DNA of 64,000 bases from Peteryoungia wuzhouensis (lineage in GTDB: Bacteria; Pseudomonadota; Alphaproteobacteria; Rhizobiales; Rhizobiaceae). The first letter of the stretch is position 1. Every line of letters begins with the position of its first letter. The stretch covers positions 132,742 to 196,741 of the forward strand of contig NZ_QJRY01000007.1 in the NCBI RefSeq assembly GCF_003205195.1, read 5' to 3'. Below, one piece after another: positions 13,829 to 23,558 of the stretch. Made by a program: the position numbers and the translations under genes. The notes under the pieces were generated by a model. That model was not told the origin of the DNA. It saw only the letters and a list, made by a program, of their open reading frames with translations, and did not search any database.

Positions 13829-13903
13829 GCGCCCTTCGTCTATCGGTTAGGACACCAGATTTTCATTCTGGGAAGAGGGGTTCGACTCCCCTAGGGCGTG
13901 CCA
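13829..13903 (+). tRNA. tRNA-Glu (anticodon TTC), copy 3
   Basis: This is the third identical 75-nt copy, followed by the same short CTTCGATCT downstream tail as the other two copies. Confidence 0.97.
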
Positions 13904-13939
13904 CTTCGATCTTCCAGAAAATGAAGCGTGGTTCTGGCC

Positions 13940-15745
13940 TTATGGCGCCTTTGCGGCATCGAGGATCCGGAACTGTACGCGTCGGTTGCCCTGCCAGTGG
14001 TCGGCGCTGAGCGTGCCCGCGACATGGATCTGGTTGCCGCGGCTGTTCATCAGGAAATGACCGAGGTCGGTTTCGGCGGCGCGAAACGCGATGCCTTCGA
14101 GGCGCGAGCCGTCCATGCCCTCCAGCGTGACCTTGATATGCGTGGTGCCCACGGGCCGCACATCCCTCAGCCGATGCAGTGGTACGGCAAAGATCGGTTG
14201 CGGATGGCCGGAGCCATAGGGACCTGCCGATTCGAGCTGATCCACCAGCGCCAGCGTCGCGCCGGATGCACCGATCGCTCCGTCGATCTTGAGGGTCTGG
14301 TTGGCGGCGAGCGCCGTGACCTGGGCCGTCGCCTGCTCGTCGAAAAAGCTGCGCAGACGACCGAGATTGCCGCGCTCGACGGTAAGGCCTGCCGCCATGG
14401 CATGGCCGCCGCCCTTGGCCAGGATACCGTTGTCGACGGCAGCGCGCACCATACGCCCCAGATCGAAGCCGTTGATCGAGCGCCCGGAGCCCGTGCCCTT
14501 GCCCATGGGATCGAAGGCGATGGCGAAGGCCGGGCGCTTGAAGCGCTCCTTCAGGCGTGCCGCAAGCAGGCCAACGATTCCCGGATGCCAGCCATCCTTG
14601 GCAGTCACGATGACGCCGGCTGTTTCGCCCGTGCCGTATTCGGCCAGCGCCTCGGCCTCTGCCTCGGCCAGCATGATCGTTTCCATCGCCTGGCGCTCGC
14701 GGTTGAGTTCGTCGAGCTTGGCGGCGATCTGGTCGGCCTCGGAGGGATCGTCGAGGGTCAGCAGCCGGCTCCCAAGCGCTGCATCGCCGATGCGGCCACC
14801 GGCATTGATTCGCGGGCCAACGAGGAAGCCGAAATGATAGGGCGTGACGGGTCCGCCGATGCCGGCGACCTTCAACAGGGCTGCTAGGCCCGCATTGTTC
14901 TGGTGGCGGGCGGCAATCAGCCCTTTGGTGACATAGGCGCGGTTGAGGCCCTTCAGTGTTACCACGTCACAGACCGTGGCAAGCGCCACAAGATCAAGCC
15001 AGGCGAGGAGGTCAAGCGAGCGGGCAAAGGGATGGCCGGCCTCGCGCAGGCGGCGCAGCGTTGCAACCAGCACCATGAAGACGACACCAGCGGCACAGAG
15101 ATGCCCCTGCCCCGACAGATCGTCCTCGCGATTCGGATTGACCAGCGCGTGGCAGACCGGCATTTCATGGCCCATCTGGTGATGGTCGATCACGACGACA
15201 TCTACGCCCCGCCGCTCGGCAGCACCCAGCGCCTCCACGCTGGTCGATCCGCAATCAACCGTGATCAGGAGATTGGCGCCGCGCTCGATGAGTTGGTCGA
15301 TCGCCGCCGCATTCGGGCCGTAACCTTCGAAGATGCGATCCGGAATGTAGATCTCCGCCTCAACGCCGAAATGCCGCAGGAAGCGAAACATCAGAGCGGA
15401 GGAGGCCGCACCGTCGACGTCGTAGTCGCCGAAAATCGCGACCCGTTCCTTGGCGTTTACAGCATCGGCAATGCGGGCGGCTGCCTTGTCGCAATCGGTC
15501 AGGCTCGACGGGTCCGGCATGAGGCTGCGGATGGTCGGGTCGAGGAAGGCCGGTGCATCGTCGACGCCGACACCTCGGCCAGCGAGCACGCGGGCAACGA
15601 GTTCCGGAATGCCATGCACCTGGCTGATGGCAAGCGCCCGGTTGAGGCCCGCCTGGTCGGCACGCGACATCCAGCGCTGGCCGCTCGCCGACTGATCGAC
15701 ACTCAGAAAAGACCGGATGACGGGATCGACTGGTTCGTTCGACAT
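13940..15745 (-). CDS. recJ: Single-stranded-DNA-specific exonuclease RecJ
   Basis: This 601-residue protein starts MSNEPVDPVIRSF; an upstream in-frame ATG at 15799 adds 18 poorly coding residues. DHH-family motifs are clear: FGDYDVDGAASSALM (motif I), ITVDCGS, and VVVIDHHQMG (motif III). The DHHA1 region follows with GGGHAMAAGLTVERG. RecJ degrades single-stranded DNA 5' to 3' in recombination and mismatch repair. It lies downstream of hom on the same strand with a gap of about 190 bases. Confidence 0.96.
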   Translation of the reverse strand: MSNEPVDPVIRSFLSVDQSASGQRWMSRADQAGLNRALAISQVHGIPELVARVLAGRGVGVDDAPAFLDPTIRSLMPDPSSLTDCDKAAARIADAVNAKERVAIFGDYDVDGAASSALMFRFLRHFGVEAEIYIPDRIFEGYGPNAAAIDQLIERGANLLITVDCGSTSVEALGAAERRGVDVVVIDHHQMGHEMPVCHALVNPNREDDLSGQGHLCAAGVVFMVLVATLRRLREAGHPFARSLDLLAWLDLVALATVCDVVTLKGLNRAYVTKGLIAARHQNNAGLAALLKVAGIGGPVTPYHFGFLVGPRINAGGRIGDAALGSRLLTLDDPSEADQIAAKLDELNRERQAMETIMLAEAEAEALAEYGTGETAGVIVTAKDGWHPGIVGLLAARLKERFKRPAFAIAFDPMGKGTGSGRSINGFDLGRMVRAAVDNGILAKGGGHAMAAGLTVERGNLGRLRSFFDEQATAQVTALAANQTLKIDGAIGASGATLALVDQLESAGPYGSGHPQPIFAVPLHRLRDVRPVGTTHIKVTLEGMDGSRLEGIAFRAAETDLGHFLMNSRGNQIHVAGTLSADHWQGNRRVQFRILDAAKAP

Positions 15746-15936
15746 GCCTGCTCTCTGATGGACCCGGCGGTCGCCTGAAGGCGCGCCGTCCATCCGCATA
15801 CGCTCACGGAGCGGGCGCTATTCCCGCCACTGCCGCGTTCCTCTATCCCTAGCCTGAGAAACACGCGGAGGCTACAGGCGCATGCCGGGATGCCCAATGG
15901 CGGCTGTGGATCGCCCGAGGTCTGGAGGCGCGCCGA

Positions 15937-17256
15937 TCAGCCTTTGGGTCGCTCGATGCGGATGACCTGCGGCTCGCCGATCAGATAACCCTCACCCTTG
16001 ATCGCACCGACGGCTGTGCGCACAGCACTCTCCATCGTCGCATGGGTGACGAGAATGATCGTCTGCGGCCGGCCGGGTGCCGCCGGCTCCTTGGAATGCT
16101 GAACGATCGATTCGAGCGAGATCGCGTTTTCCGCCATGCGGGTCGCAATGCTGGCGAAGACGCCGGTGCGATCCTGGACGGTCAGGCGAATGAAATAGCC
16201 GCCTTCGTGGCTCTGCATTTCCGCCTGGCGGTAGGGTTCCAGCAGATGGGCGGGACGACCGAGGACCGGCACATCCTGCGCGCCGGGGCGGCTCTTGGCG
16301 ATGTCGGTGATGTCACCGAGCACGGCTGAGGCCGTGGCATTGCCGCCGGCACCTGGGCCGACCATCAGCAGCTCGCCCAGAATGTCGGATTCGAGGGCTA
16401 CCGCATTCGTCACGCCATCGACCTGGGCAATCACGCTGTCAAGCGGGACCATGGTCGGATGCACACGCTGCTCGATGCCGCTCTCGGTCTTCTGGGCCAC
16501 GCCGAGGAGCTTGATGCGGTAACCGAGGTCGGCGGCCGCATGGATGTCCTCGATCGAGATGTTGGTGATGCCTTCGAGATAGATCTTGTCGGCCGAGATC
16601 TCGCAGCCGAAGGCCAGCGTCGTCAGGATCGACAGCTTGTGCGCCGTATCATTGCCCTCGATATCGAAGCTCGGATCGGCTTCGGCGTAACCCAGGCGCT
16701 GGGCTTCCTTGAGGCAATCGGCAAATGACAGCCCCTCCCGCTCCATGCGGGTCAGGATGTAATTGCAGGTGCCGTTCATGATCCCATAGATGCGGGTGAA
16801 ATTGTTGCCGGTCAGCGATTCGCGCAGGGTCTTGATCACGGGGATGCCGCCGGCAACCGCCGCTTCGTAGTTCAACAGCCGGCTCTTTTGCTCGGCGATC
16901 TTCGCCAGTTCAACACCGTGACGCGATAGCAGTGCCTTGTTGGCGGTCACCACATGCAGGCCACGCGTCAGGGCGGCCCGCACGGAGCGTTCAGCGGCGC
17001 CCTCGGCGCCGCCGATCAGTTCAACGAAGACATCGATGTCGGCCTTTTCCGCCATCTCCGATGGGTCGGCATACCAGGCGATGCCATCCATCAGGATGCC
17101 GCGGTCCTTCGTCGCGTCGCGGGCCGTAACGGCGGTTACGCGGATCGGGCGTCCGCAGGCGACGGTGAGCGCGTTGGCCCGTTGCTGGAGGATCCGGACG
17201 AGCGAGGCACCGACGGTACCCAGTCCCGCTACGCCGATTTTAAGGGCATCAGCCAT
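15937..17256 (-). CDS. hom: Homoserine dehydrogenase
   Basis: This 439-residue protein has the NAD(P)-binding start KIGVAGLGTVGASLV, then GGAEGAAERSVRAAL, the substrate region GIMNGTCNYILTRM and YAEADPSFDIEGNDTAHKL, and a C-terminal ACT domain (QDRTGVFASIATRMAENAIS) for allosteric control. It reduces aspartate semialdehyde to homoserine, feeding threonine and methionine synthesis. An aminotransferase gene lies 61 bases upstream on the same strand, so the two may be co-transcribed. Confidence 0.97.
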   Translation of the reverse strand: MADALKIGVAGLGTVGASLVRILQQRANALTVACGRPIRVTAVTARDATKDRGILMDGIAWYADPSEMAEKADIDVFVELIGGAEGAAERSVRAALTRGLHVVTANKALLSRHGVELAKIAEQKSRLLNYEAAVAGGIPVIKTLRESLTGNNFTRIYGIMNGTCNYILTRMEREGLSFADCLKEAQRLGYAEADPSFDIEGNDTAHKLSILTTLAFGCEISADKIYLEGITNISIEDIHAAADLGYRIKLLGVAQKTESGIEQRVHPTMVPLDSVIAQVDGVTNAVALESDILGELLMVGPGAGGNATASAVLGDITDIAKSRPGAQDVPVLGRPAHLLEPYRQAEMQSHEGGYFIRLTVQDRTGVFASIATRMAENAISLESIVQHSKEPAAPGRPQTIILVTHATMESAVRTAVGAIKGEGYLIGEPQVIRIERPKG

Positions 17257-17317
17257 GGGGCATTCCTGACGTCATAAAGGAGATGAAAGGGCGGCGGCGA
17301 ACGCGCCACCCGGAAAC

Positions 17318-18535
17318 TCAACGGTGAGCGTTGAGCGAAATCACGTTGTGCATGGTCTCGTCGGCCGTCGACAGGAACTTCTTGATGTTGCGGGCGGCCT
17401 GGCGGATGCGGTGCTCGTTTTCGACGAGGGCGAGACGGACATATTCGTCGCCCATTTCACCGAAGCCGATGCCGGGGGCCACGGCGACGTCCGCCTTCTC
17501 GACCAGCAGCTTGGAGAACTCCAGCGAGCCGAGATGGCGGAACTTTTCAGGGATCTTGGCCCAGGCGAACATGGTGGCTGCCGGCGGCGGCACTTCGAAG
17601 CCGGCCTTGCCAAAGCTCTCGACCATGACGTCGCGGCGACGATGATAGACGCTACGGACTTCCGCGATGTCGGAACCGTCGCCATTCAGCGCATGGGTTG
17701 CAGCCACCTGAATCGGCGTGAAGGCGCCGTAGTCGAGGTAAGATTTGACGCGCGTCAGGGCCGCGATCAGGCGCTCGTTGCCGACGGCAAAGCCCATGCG
17801 CCAGCCGGGCATGGAGAAGGTCTTCGACATCGAGGTGAATTCGACGGTGCAGTCCATGGCGCCCGGGACTTCGAGCACGGATGGCGGCGGGTTGCCGTCG
17901 AAATAGATTTCAGAATAGGCAAGGTCGGACAGCACGATGATGTCATGCTTCTTCGCGAAGGCGATCACGTCCTTGTAGAAGTCGAGCGTTGCCACCATGG
18001 CCGTCGGGTTCGACGGGTAATTCAGGATCAGTGCCAGCGGCTTCGGGATCGAGTGCTTTACGGCACGCTCGAGCGGCGGAAAGAAGGTCTCGTCCGGCTC
18101 GACGGTAATCGAGCGGATGACACCGCCGGTCATCAGGAAGCCGAAGGCATGGATCGGATAGGTCGGGTTCGGGCACAGGATAACGTCACCCGGAGCCGTG
18201 ATGGCCTGCGCCATGTTGGCGAAACCTTCCTTCGAGCCAAGGGTGGCGACCACCTGCGTGTCGGGATTGAGCTTCACGTTGAAGCGCCGAGCATAATAGG
18301 CGGCTTGCGCGCGGCGCAGGCCCGGAATGCCCTTGGACGAGGAATAACGATGGGTGCGCGGGTCCTGGACCACTTCACACAGCTTGTCGACGATCGCCTG
18401 CGGGGTCGGCAGGTCGGGATTGCCCATGCCCAGGTCGATGATGTCGGCTCCACCGGCTCGCGCGCTCGCCTTCAAACGGTTGACCTGTTCGAAAACGTAA
18501 GGCGGCAGCCGCCGGACTTTGTGAAACTCTTCCAT
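17318..18535 (-). CDS. Class I/II aminotransferase, AlaC / LL-DAP aminotransferase-like
   Basis: This is a 405-residue PLP enzyme. The ATG at 18535 (MEEFHKVRRLPPYVFEQV) was chosen over an upstream start because the family begins there. Motifs: IIDLGMGNPDLPTP, YPSNPTAMVA, VLSDLAYSEIYF, PLP lysine in TSMSKTFSMPGWRMGF. Rhizobial relatives are annotated as LL-diaminopimelate or alanine aminotransferases; sequence alone does not settle which. The position before hom favours a role in the aspartate family or alanine metabolism. Confidence 0.88.
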   Translation of the reverse strand: MEEFHKVRRLPPYVFEQVNRLKASARAGGADIIDLGMGNPDLPTPQAIVDKLCEVVQDPRTHRYSSSKGIPGLRRAQAAYYARRFNVKLNPDTQVVATLGSKEGFANMAQAITAPGDVILCPNPTYPIHAFGFLMTGGVIRSITVEPDETFFPPLERAVKHSIPKPLALILNYPSNPTAMVATLDFYKDVIAFAKKHDIIVLSDLAYSEIYFDGNPPPSVLEVPGAMDCTVEFTSMSKTFSMPGWRMGFAVGNERLIAALTRVKSYLDYGAFTPIQVAATHALNGDGSDIAEVRSVYHRRRDVMVESFGKAGFEVPPPAATMFAWAKIPEKFRHLGSLEFSKLLVEKADVAVAPGIGFGEMGDEYVRLALVENEHRIRQAARNIKKFLSTADETMHNVISLNAHR

Positions 18536-18762
18536 CTTCAACCCCTGAAACCGCGCGGGTCTTGTCCGCGGCAGGCGCGCTCGTTTTCCCAGTGAACACA
18601 CGCTCCGCAACGAACCGCAAAACCGGAGACGGGTGATGATATCCCAACCAGAACGCTGACAGCAAATCTTGTCGCAAATCCGGTTCCGAGCCTTGCCCGG
18701 AACGAAAAAGCACGCCGCAACGTCCTGGCTGCTTTGCGGAAAATCCCGCTCAAACGCAAGTG

Positions 18763-19167
18763 CTATTTGGCAATCAGCGCCTGGGTGTCGGCACCGTGCT
18801 CGGCGGCCAGCTTGCGCAGTTCCCGAAGCTTGGCCTGGTACTCGGCTTCCGAGATGGTTCCGGCCTTGCGTGCCTGGCTCAGCGCGGTCAGGCGAAACTG
18901 CAAGGCTTGGGCCTCTTCATTGGTCATCTGGACATTCGCGGCATTCAGTGAACCCGCGAAACTTGGATAACCATCGGAATAGGTCGGGCGGGGCGTCGCC
19001 GGCTCCGGCTGGTCGGCATCCTCGACCGTGACTTCAAGGCCGGTCGCTGTCGGAACGGCCGCCGGGGCCGGCGCGGACTGGCAACCGGCGCCTGCGGCGA
19101 GCGCGACGACACAAAACACGGCGGCCTGACCGCTTCGACCGAAAATAATGCGTAAGCTCTCCACCAT
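18763..19167 (-). CDS. Putative lipoprotein with C-terminal SHOCT motif
   Basis: This 134-residue protein starts MVESLRIIFGRSG, has a hydrophobic stretch ending in a lipobox-like AAGAGC (Cys at about residue 29), then a Pro/Ala linker. The last 45 residues contain RLTALSQARKAGTISEAEYQAKL, matching the short SHOCT domain found at protein C-termini. An anchoring or oligomerisation role is assumed. It is transcribed away from phaC. Confidence 0.75.
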   Translation of the reverse strand: MVESLRIIFGRSGQAAVFCVVALAAGAGCQSAPAPAAVPTATGLEVTVEDADQPEPATPRPTYSDGYPSFAGSLNAANVQMTNEEAQALQFRLTALSQARKAGTISEAEYQAKLRELRKLAAEHGADTQALIAK

Positions 19168-19329
19168 GGCCTCGATGTTCCGCTCCACCTGCGGGAAAAT
19201 TGACGATCTGCAAGGGCGCAGCGATCGATCACCTGCGAAAGACTATGCGCCAATCGCTGGAACTTGTAGTCGTTTTCATGCAGGATAGGCAAACACAAAA
19301 GACGCCAGAACAATCCCGGGGAGGACGCC

Positions 19330-21162
19330 ATGGACAGGATACGGGACGAGAGCGGGGCTGGCACTGCATTCGATCCCAAGCTGATCGAGCCGTACATCAT
19401 CAAGGATCCGCAGGCGCTCGCTGTCAATGCCGCCAGAGCTCTGGAAAACCTGGGAAAAGCGGCATCGGCATGGCTCGAACCCCGACAGGGCGGCGATCTG
19501 CCAGATCCCCTGTCTGAGCCTGTAGCCGAAATGGTCAAGACCATGGGCAAGGTCGCGGAATTCTGGATGTCCGATCCCAAGCGGACCCTGGAAGCACAGA
19601 CGCATCTGCTCAACGCCATCTTCGGCGTGTGGAGCCGATCGATGACGCGATTCGCCGAGCCGGACCAGACGATCGAAGATCCCCTGCCCAAGGACAAGCG
19701 CTTCTCCGACGAGGACTGGCAGCGCAATCCCTTTTTCGACTTCCTGCGTCAGACCTATCTCGTTCTGTCGCAATGGGCGGACAAGATGGTGAACGAAGCC
19801 GGCGGACTCGACGAACATACCCGCCACAAGGCGAACTTCTACATGCGGCAAATCACGGCAGCACTTTCGCCTGCCAATTTCGTCGCGACCAATCCGCAGC
19901 TCTACCGCGAGACGGTGGCGAGCAGTGGCGCCAATCTGGTCAAGGGCATGCAGATGTTTGCCGAAGACATTACCGCTGGCGGCGGGGATCTGCGCATCCG
20001 CCAGACGGATACGAGCAAGTTCGCCGTCGGCGAAAACATGGCGATCACACCCGGCAAGGTGATCGCCCAAAGCGATATCTGCGAGGTGATCCAGTATGAT
20101 GCAACGACCGAGACGGTGCTGAAGCGCCCTCTCCTCATCTGCCCGCCCTGGATCAACAAGTTCTACATCCTCGACCTCAATCCGCAGAAGAGCTTCATCA
20201 AATGGTGCGTCGACCAGGGACAGACGGTCTTCGTCATCTCCTGGGTCAACCCTGACGAGCGGCACGCCAAGAAGGACTGGGAAGCCTATATCCGCGAGGG
20301 CGTCGACTTCGCGCTCGACACGATCGAGAAGGCAACGGGCGAAAAACAGGTCAATGCCATCGGATACTGCGTCGGCGGCACGCTGCTGGCGGCAGCCCTG
20401 GCGCTGCATGCGCAGGAAAAGCGCGAAAGGATCGCGAGTGCGACCCTGTTTACGACGCAGGTGGACTTCACTTATGCCGGCGACCTCAAGGTGTTCGTCG
20501 ATGAGGAGCAGTTGCACAGCCTGGAAGAGCGGATGCAGGAGACAGGTTATCTCGACGGCTCGAAGATGGCGGCCGCCTTCAACATGCTGCGCGCCTCCGA
20601 GCTGATCTGGCCCTATTTCGTCAACAACTACCTAAAGGGCCAGGACCCGACGCCCTTCGACCTTCTCTACTGGAATTCCGATTCGACGCGGATGGCGGCC
20701 GCCAACCACTCCTTTTACCTGCGCAACTGCTACCTCAATAACACGCTGAGCCAGGGCAAGATGGAACTCGCCGGCAAACGTCTGTCGCTGAAGGACGTCA
20801 CCATCCCGATCTACAATCTGGCGACCCGCGAAGACCACATTGCCCCGGCGAAATCGGTGTTCGTCGGCAGTTCCCTGTTCGGCGGGCCGGTGCAGTTCGT
20901 GCTCTCCGGCTCCGGGCACATCGCCGGCGTCGTCAACCCGCCGGACAAGACCAAATACCAGTACTGGACCAACGGCCCGGCCGTTGGAAACTATGATGAC
21001 TGGGTGGAAACGGCCAAGGAAACGCCCGGCTCGTGGTGGCCGCATTGGCAGACCTGGATCGAGAGCCTCGACGCGACCCGCGTCCCCGCCCGCAAGCCGG
21101 GTGGAGACGCGCTCAACGCCATCGCCGATGCGCCTGGGCGCAACGTACTCGCCCGAGTCTAA
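19330..21162 (+). CDS. phaC: Class I poly(3-hydroxyalkanoate) synthase
   Basis: This 610-residue protein has the PhaC N-terminal domain (about 60-235) and an alpha/beta hydrolase core. The lipase-like box GYCVGGT places the catalytic Cys at about residue 346; Asp in REDHIAP (about 500) and His in GSGHIAG (about 529) complete the triad. It polymerises (R)-3-hydroxyacyl-CoA into storage granules. The length fits class I. No phaA, phaB or phasin gene is adjacent. Confidence 0.97.
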   Translation: MDRIRDESGAGTAFDPKLIEPYIIKDPQALAVNAARALENLGKAASAWLEPRQGGDLPDPLSEPVAEMVKTMGKVAEFWMSDPKRTLEAQTHLLNAIFGVWSRSMTRFAEPDQTIEDPLPKDKRFSDEDWQRNPFFDFLRQTYLVLSQWADKMVNEAGGLDEHTRHKANFYMRQITAALSPANFVATNPQLYRETVASSGANLVKGMQMFAEDITAGGGDLRIRQTDTSKFAVGENMAITPGKVIAQSDICEVIQYDATTETVLKRPLLICPPWINKFYILDLNPQKSFIKWCVDQGQTVFVISWVNPDERHAKKDWEAYIREGVDFALDTIEKATGEKQVNAIGYCVGGTLLAAALALHAQEKRERIASATLFTTQVDFTYAGDLKVFVDEEQLHSLEERMQETGYLDGSKMAAAFNMLRASELIWPYFVNNYLKGQDPTPFDLLYWNSDSTRMAAANHSFYLRNCYLNNTLSQGKMELAGKRLSLKDVTIPIYNLATREDHIAPAKSVFVGSSLFGGPVQFVLSGSGHIAGVVNPPDKTKYQYWTNGPAVGNYDDWVETAKETPGSWWPHWQTWIESLDATRVPARKPGGDALNAIADAPGRNVLARV

Positions 21163-21196
21163 CTTCACCCGAACGGTCTGGCGGCTGCCAGCACCA

Positions 21197-21994
21197 TCAC
21201 ACGGTCGGGATCGTCCCGCCATCAATCACATAGTCTGCACCATGGATGGATGCGGCTCGCCCGGAGGACAGGAAGGCCACAAGTTCGGCGACCTCCTCCG
21301 GCCAGGCTGGCCGGCCAATGGGGATGCCGCCCAGCGCATCCATGATGCTCTGCCGGGCGGTCTGCTCGTCGATCCCGCCGCTCTCGGCCAGTCGCTCCAC
21401 CATGCGGTCTGCGGCAGACGTCCTGATCCAGCCGGGAGAGACCGTGTTGACCCGCACGCCTGATAGTCCCAGTTCCTTCGACAGCGCCTTGCTATAGGTT
21501 GCCAGTGCCGCCTTCGCGGCGGCATAGGCAATGGTGGACTCATGCAGCGGCAGCCGGTGCTGGATCGAGGCAACATGGATCACGACGCCCTCCCCGCGCT
21601 CAAGCATCTGTGGCACCAACAACCTGTCGAGGCGGACGGTCGCCAGCAGGTTGAGCGATAGTTCCTGCTGCCAGAAGGCCTCGGTCGCGGCTTGAAAGCC
21701 GCCTCCGGGGGTGGAGGAGCCACCAAGGCAGTGGACGACAACATCCACCCCGCCCAGATGCGACAGGGCTTGGTCTGCGAGCAAAGCGATGCCCTCTGGC
21801 ATCGACAGGTCTGCCTGGACGAAATGCACGCCGAGACCCACCGATTGCGGTTGGGAACGCGCAGCCGTGACCACCTTTGCGCCCGCCCTTGCAAACCGCG
21901 TGACGATCGCTTCACCCGCCCCCATCGTGCCGCCGGTCACAACGACGCGTTTGCCGGCGAACTCCGTCGGATCGATCCTGAACGCCACGCTCAT
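21197..21994 (-). CDS. SDR-family oxidoreductase
   Basis: This 265-residue protein has the Rossmann start VVVTGGTMGAGEAIVTRF, HCLGGSST in place of NNAG, Ser in HVASIQH and the YxxxK pair in IAYAAAKAALATYSK. C-terminal GRPAWPEEVAELVAFLSS and GADYVIDGG are typical of classical SDRs. The substrate is unknown. It overlaps the upstream SnoaL-like gene by four bases, and an HxlR regulator diverges from that pair. Confidence 0.93.
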   Translation of the reverse strand: MSVAFRIDPTEFAGKRVVVTGGTMGAGEAIVTRFARAGAKVVTAARSQPQSVGLGVHFVQADLSMPEGIALLADQALSHLGGVDVVVHCLGGSSTPGGGFQAATEAFWQQELSLNLLATVRLDRLLVPQMLERGEGVVIHVASIQHRLPLHESTIAYAAAKAALATYSKALSKELGLSGVRVNTVSPGWIRTSAADRMVERLAESGGIDEQTARQSIMDALGGIPIGRPAWPEEVAELVAFLSSGRAASIHGADYVIDGGTIPTV

Positions 21995-22320
21995 GGGGCG
22001 ATCTCCAAGCTGGCAATCGCGCCGTCCTTCATCTTGAAACGGTAGCGAAGGATGATGGGGCTGCCCGGAAAATGACCGGACACCTCGGCCGTGGCAATGA
22101 CATGATCGCCTTTGTTTTCAACAGCACGAAGCTCGGAACGATCGTCATAGGCCGCGATCGTTTCGGTCATCCAGGCCGTGATTTCATCAAGGCCGCGATG
22201 CATTCGGCTTTCGTCGCGGACGACCGCATCCTCGGCAAAACCTGACAGGGCCCGCTCGAAATTGCGCGCGTTTCTGGCTTCGAAATAGGCCTTAACCGGC
22301 CCCGTTATCGTATTCGACAT
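21991..22320 (-). CDS. SnoaL-like (NTF2-fold) protein
   Basis: This 109-residue protein starts MSNTITGPVKAYFEARNARN. The pattern F-E-A-R-N-A-R-N, then ALSGFAEDAVVRDESRMHRG, and a strand-rich end (SGHFPGSPIILRYRFKMKDG) fits NTF2/SnoaL proteins of about 110 residues. These serve as small isomerase, cyclase or dehydratase folds. It is paired with the SDR gene and divergent from an HxlR regulator, which probably controls both. Confidence 0.85.
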   Translation of the reverse strand: MSNTITGPVKAYFEARNARNFERALSGFAEDAVVRDESRMHRGLDEITAWMTETIAAYDDRSELRAVENKGDHVIATAEVSGHFPGSPIILRYRFKMKDGAIASLEIAP

Positions 22321-22397
22321 GGGATCAAATCTCTCGTTTCGGTTAGCGAAAGAGCAGCGCGCTTGCTCGAAAACCAAAATGGGCTTACGTGTATGAA

Positions 22398-22781
22398 ATG
22401 GCAAGAACAGACAAAAAAGTAAGGTACCCACTAAAAAGTAAGGATGTCTTCCAGACGCCTGCTGATGGGGCCGAAGGCGTGGAAAACGCCCTTCGGATCC
22501 TTGAGGGTCGCTGGAAGCTGGTGATCCTGTTTCATCTCTTCGGCGGGGCCGTTTTGCGGTTCTCCGAACTTGAACGGTCCATTCCGGGAATTTCGCAAAA
22601 AATGCTGATCCAGCAGCTCCGCCAGATGGAACAGGATGGGATCGTGCGACGCATCGTTCATCACCAGGTGCCGCCGAAGGTCGAGTATTGCCTGACGGAC
22701 TGGGGACAGGCGCTTTGCCCCGCGCTCGACGCTCTCCTGACATGGGCGATCAACAAGCCCGCTGACGAACCCGTTTCCTGA
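22398..22781 (+). CDS. HxlR-family transcriptional regulator
   Basis: This 127-residue protein has the HxlR winged-helix signature: [51 protein letters not shown] and the wing [10 protein letters not shown]. The ATG at 22398 was preferred over a GTG at 22389. It is divergent from the SnoaL-SDR operon across 77 bp, the usual arrangement for a regulator of its neighbours. Confidence 0.93.
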   Translation: MARTDKKVRYPLKSKDVFQTPADGAEGVENALRILEGRWKLVILFHLFGGAVLRFSELERSIPGISQKMLIQQLRQMEQDGIVRRIVHHQVPPKVEYCLTDWGQALCPALDALLTWAINKPADEPVS

Positions 22782-22798
22782 GACGTTCACAGGCCGAG

Positions 22799-23518
22799 AT
22801 GCTCTTCGATCCACCGCTGGTGCCCGCCACCCTTATCCGCCGCTACAAGCGGTTCCTGTTCGATGCCGTGCTTGATGATGGCCGCGCGATCACCGGATTT
22901 TGCCCCAATACCGGCTCGATGCGGGGTCTGACCGAGCCGGGTTCCCGGATCTGGCTATCGCAACATGATGCGCCGAACCGCAAATACGCTCATGCCTTCG
23001 AGCTGATCGAGGCGGACGGCACGATTGTCGGGGTCAACACGGCATTGCCGAACCGGCTTGCCGAGGAAGCCATTCTGGCCGGCCTAGTCCCTGCCCTGTC
23101 CGGCTTTGCGATCCTGAAGCGCGAGCAGCGCTATGGCCGCAATTCCCGCATCGACATTCTGCTGGAGGATCCGATCAAGGGCAGCGTCCACGTCGAAGTG
23201 AAGAATGTGCATTTCACCCGGACATCAGGCCTTGCCGAGTTTCCCGACAGCGTCACGACACGCGGCGCCAAACATCTCGACGAGATGGGGGATCTGGTGG
23301 AGGACGGCTTTCGCGCCGCCATGCTGTTCGTTATCCAGCGAAATGACTGCACGCGTCTCAAGATCTGTGGCGATCTCGACCCTGGCTACGGCCGGGCGTT
23401 TCGCCGGGCGATTGGCCGCGGGGTCGAGGCGTATGCTCTCTCCTGCCGGCTCGATCCGGCCAAAATCGCCCCTCAACGGCTGATCCCGATAGACGAGGCG
23501 GGGGTTGGTGGATTATGA
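22799..23518 (+). CDS. sfsA: SfsA family protein
   Basis: This 239-residue protein matches Sfs[29 protein letters not shown], a central RIDILLEDP then HVEVKNVHF (nuclease-like metal residues D, E, K), [16 protein letters not shown] and [18 protein letters not shown] C-terminus. It is named from sugar fermentation stimulation in E. coli; nucleic-acid binding is reported for the family. It is followed at once by map on the same strand. Confidence 0.95.
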   Translation: MLFDPPLVPATLIRRYKRFLFDAVLDDGRAITGFCPNTGSMRGLTEPGSRIWLSQHDAPNRKYAHAFELIEADGTIVGVNTALPNRLAEEAILAGLVPALSGFAILKREQRYGRNSRIDILLEDPIKGSVHVEVKNVHFTRTSGLAEFPDSVTTRGAKHLDEMGDLVEDGFRAAMLFVIQRNDCTRLKICGDLDPGYGRAFRRAIGRGVEAYALSCRLDPAKIAPQRLIPIDEAGVGGL

Positions 23519-23558
23519 ACGGCCAAGCCCCCAGATGAGACATTCCGAAAGCGACTTC

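Noticed and set aside
13281-13903. Regularly spaced repeats suggesting a CRISPR-like array
   Set aside because: The repeated unit is a tRNA-Glu gene with its promoter; spacing is about 250 bp and there are no cas genes.
17324-18595. A 423-codon frame opposite the aminotransferase gene
   Set aside because: It is a shadow of the PLP enzyme: no motif, no ribosome site, and full overlap with a well-supported gene.
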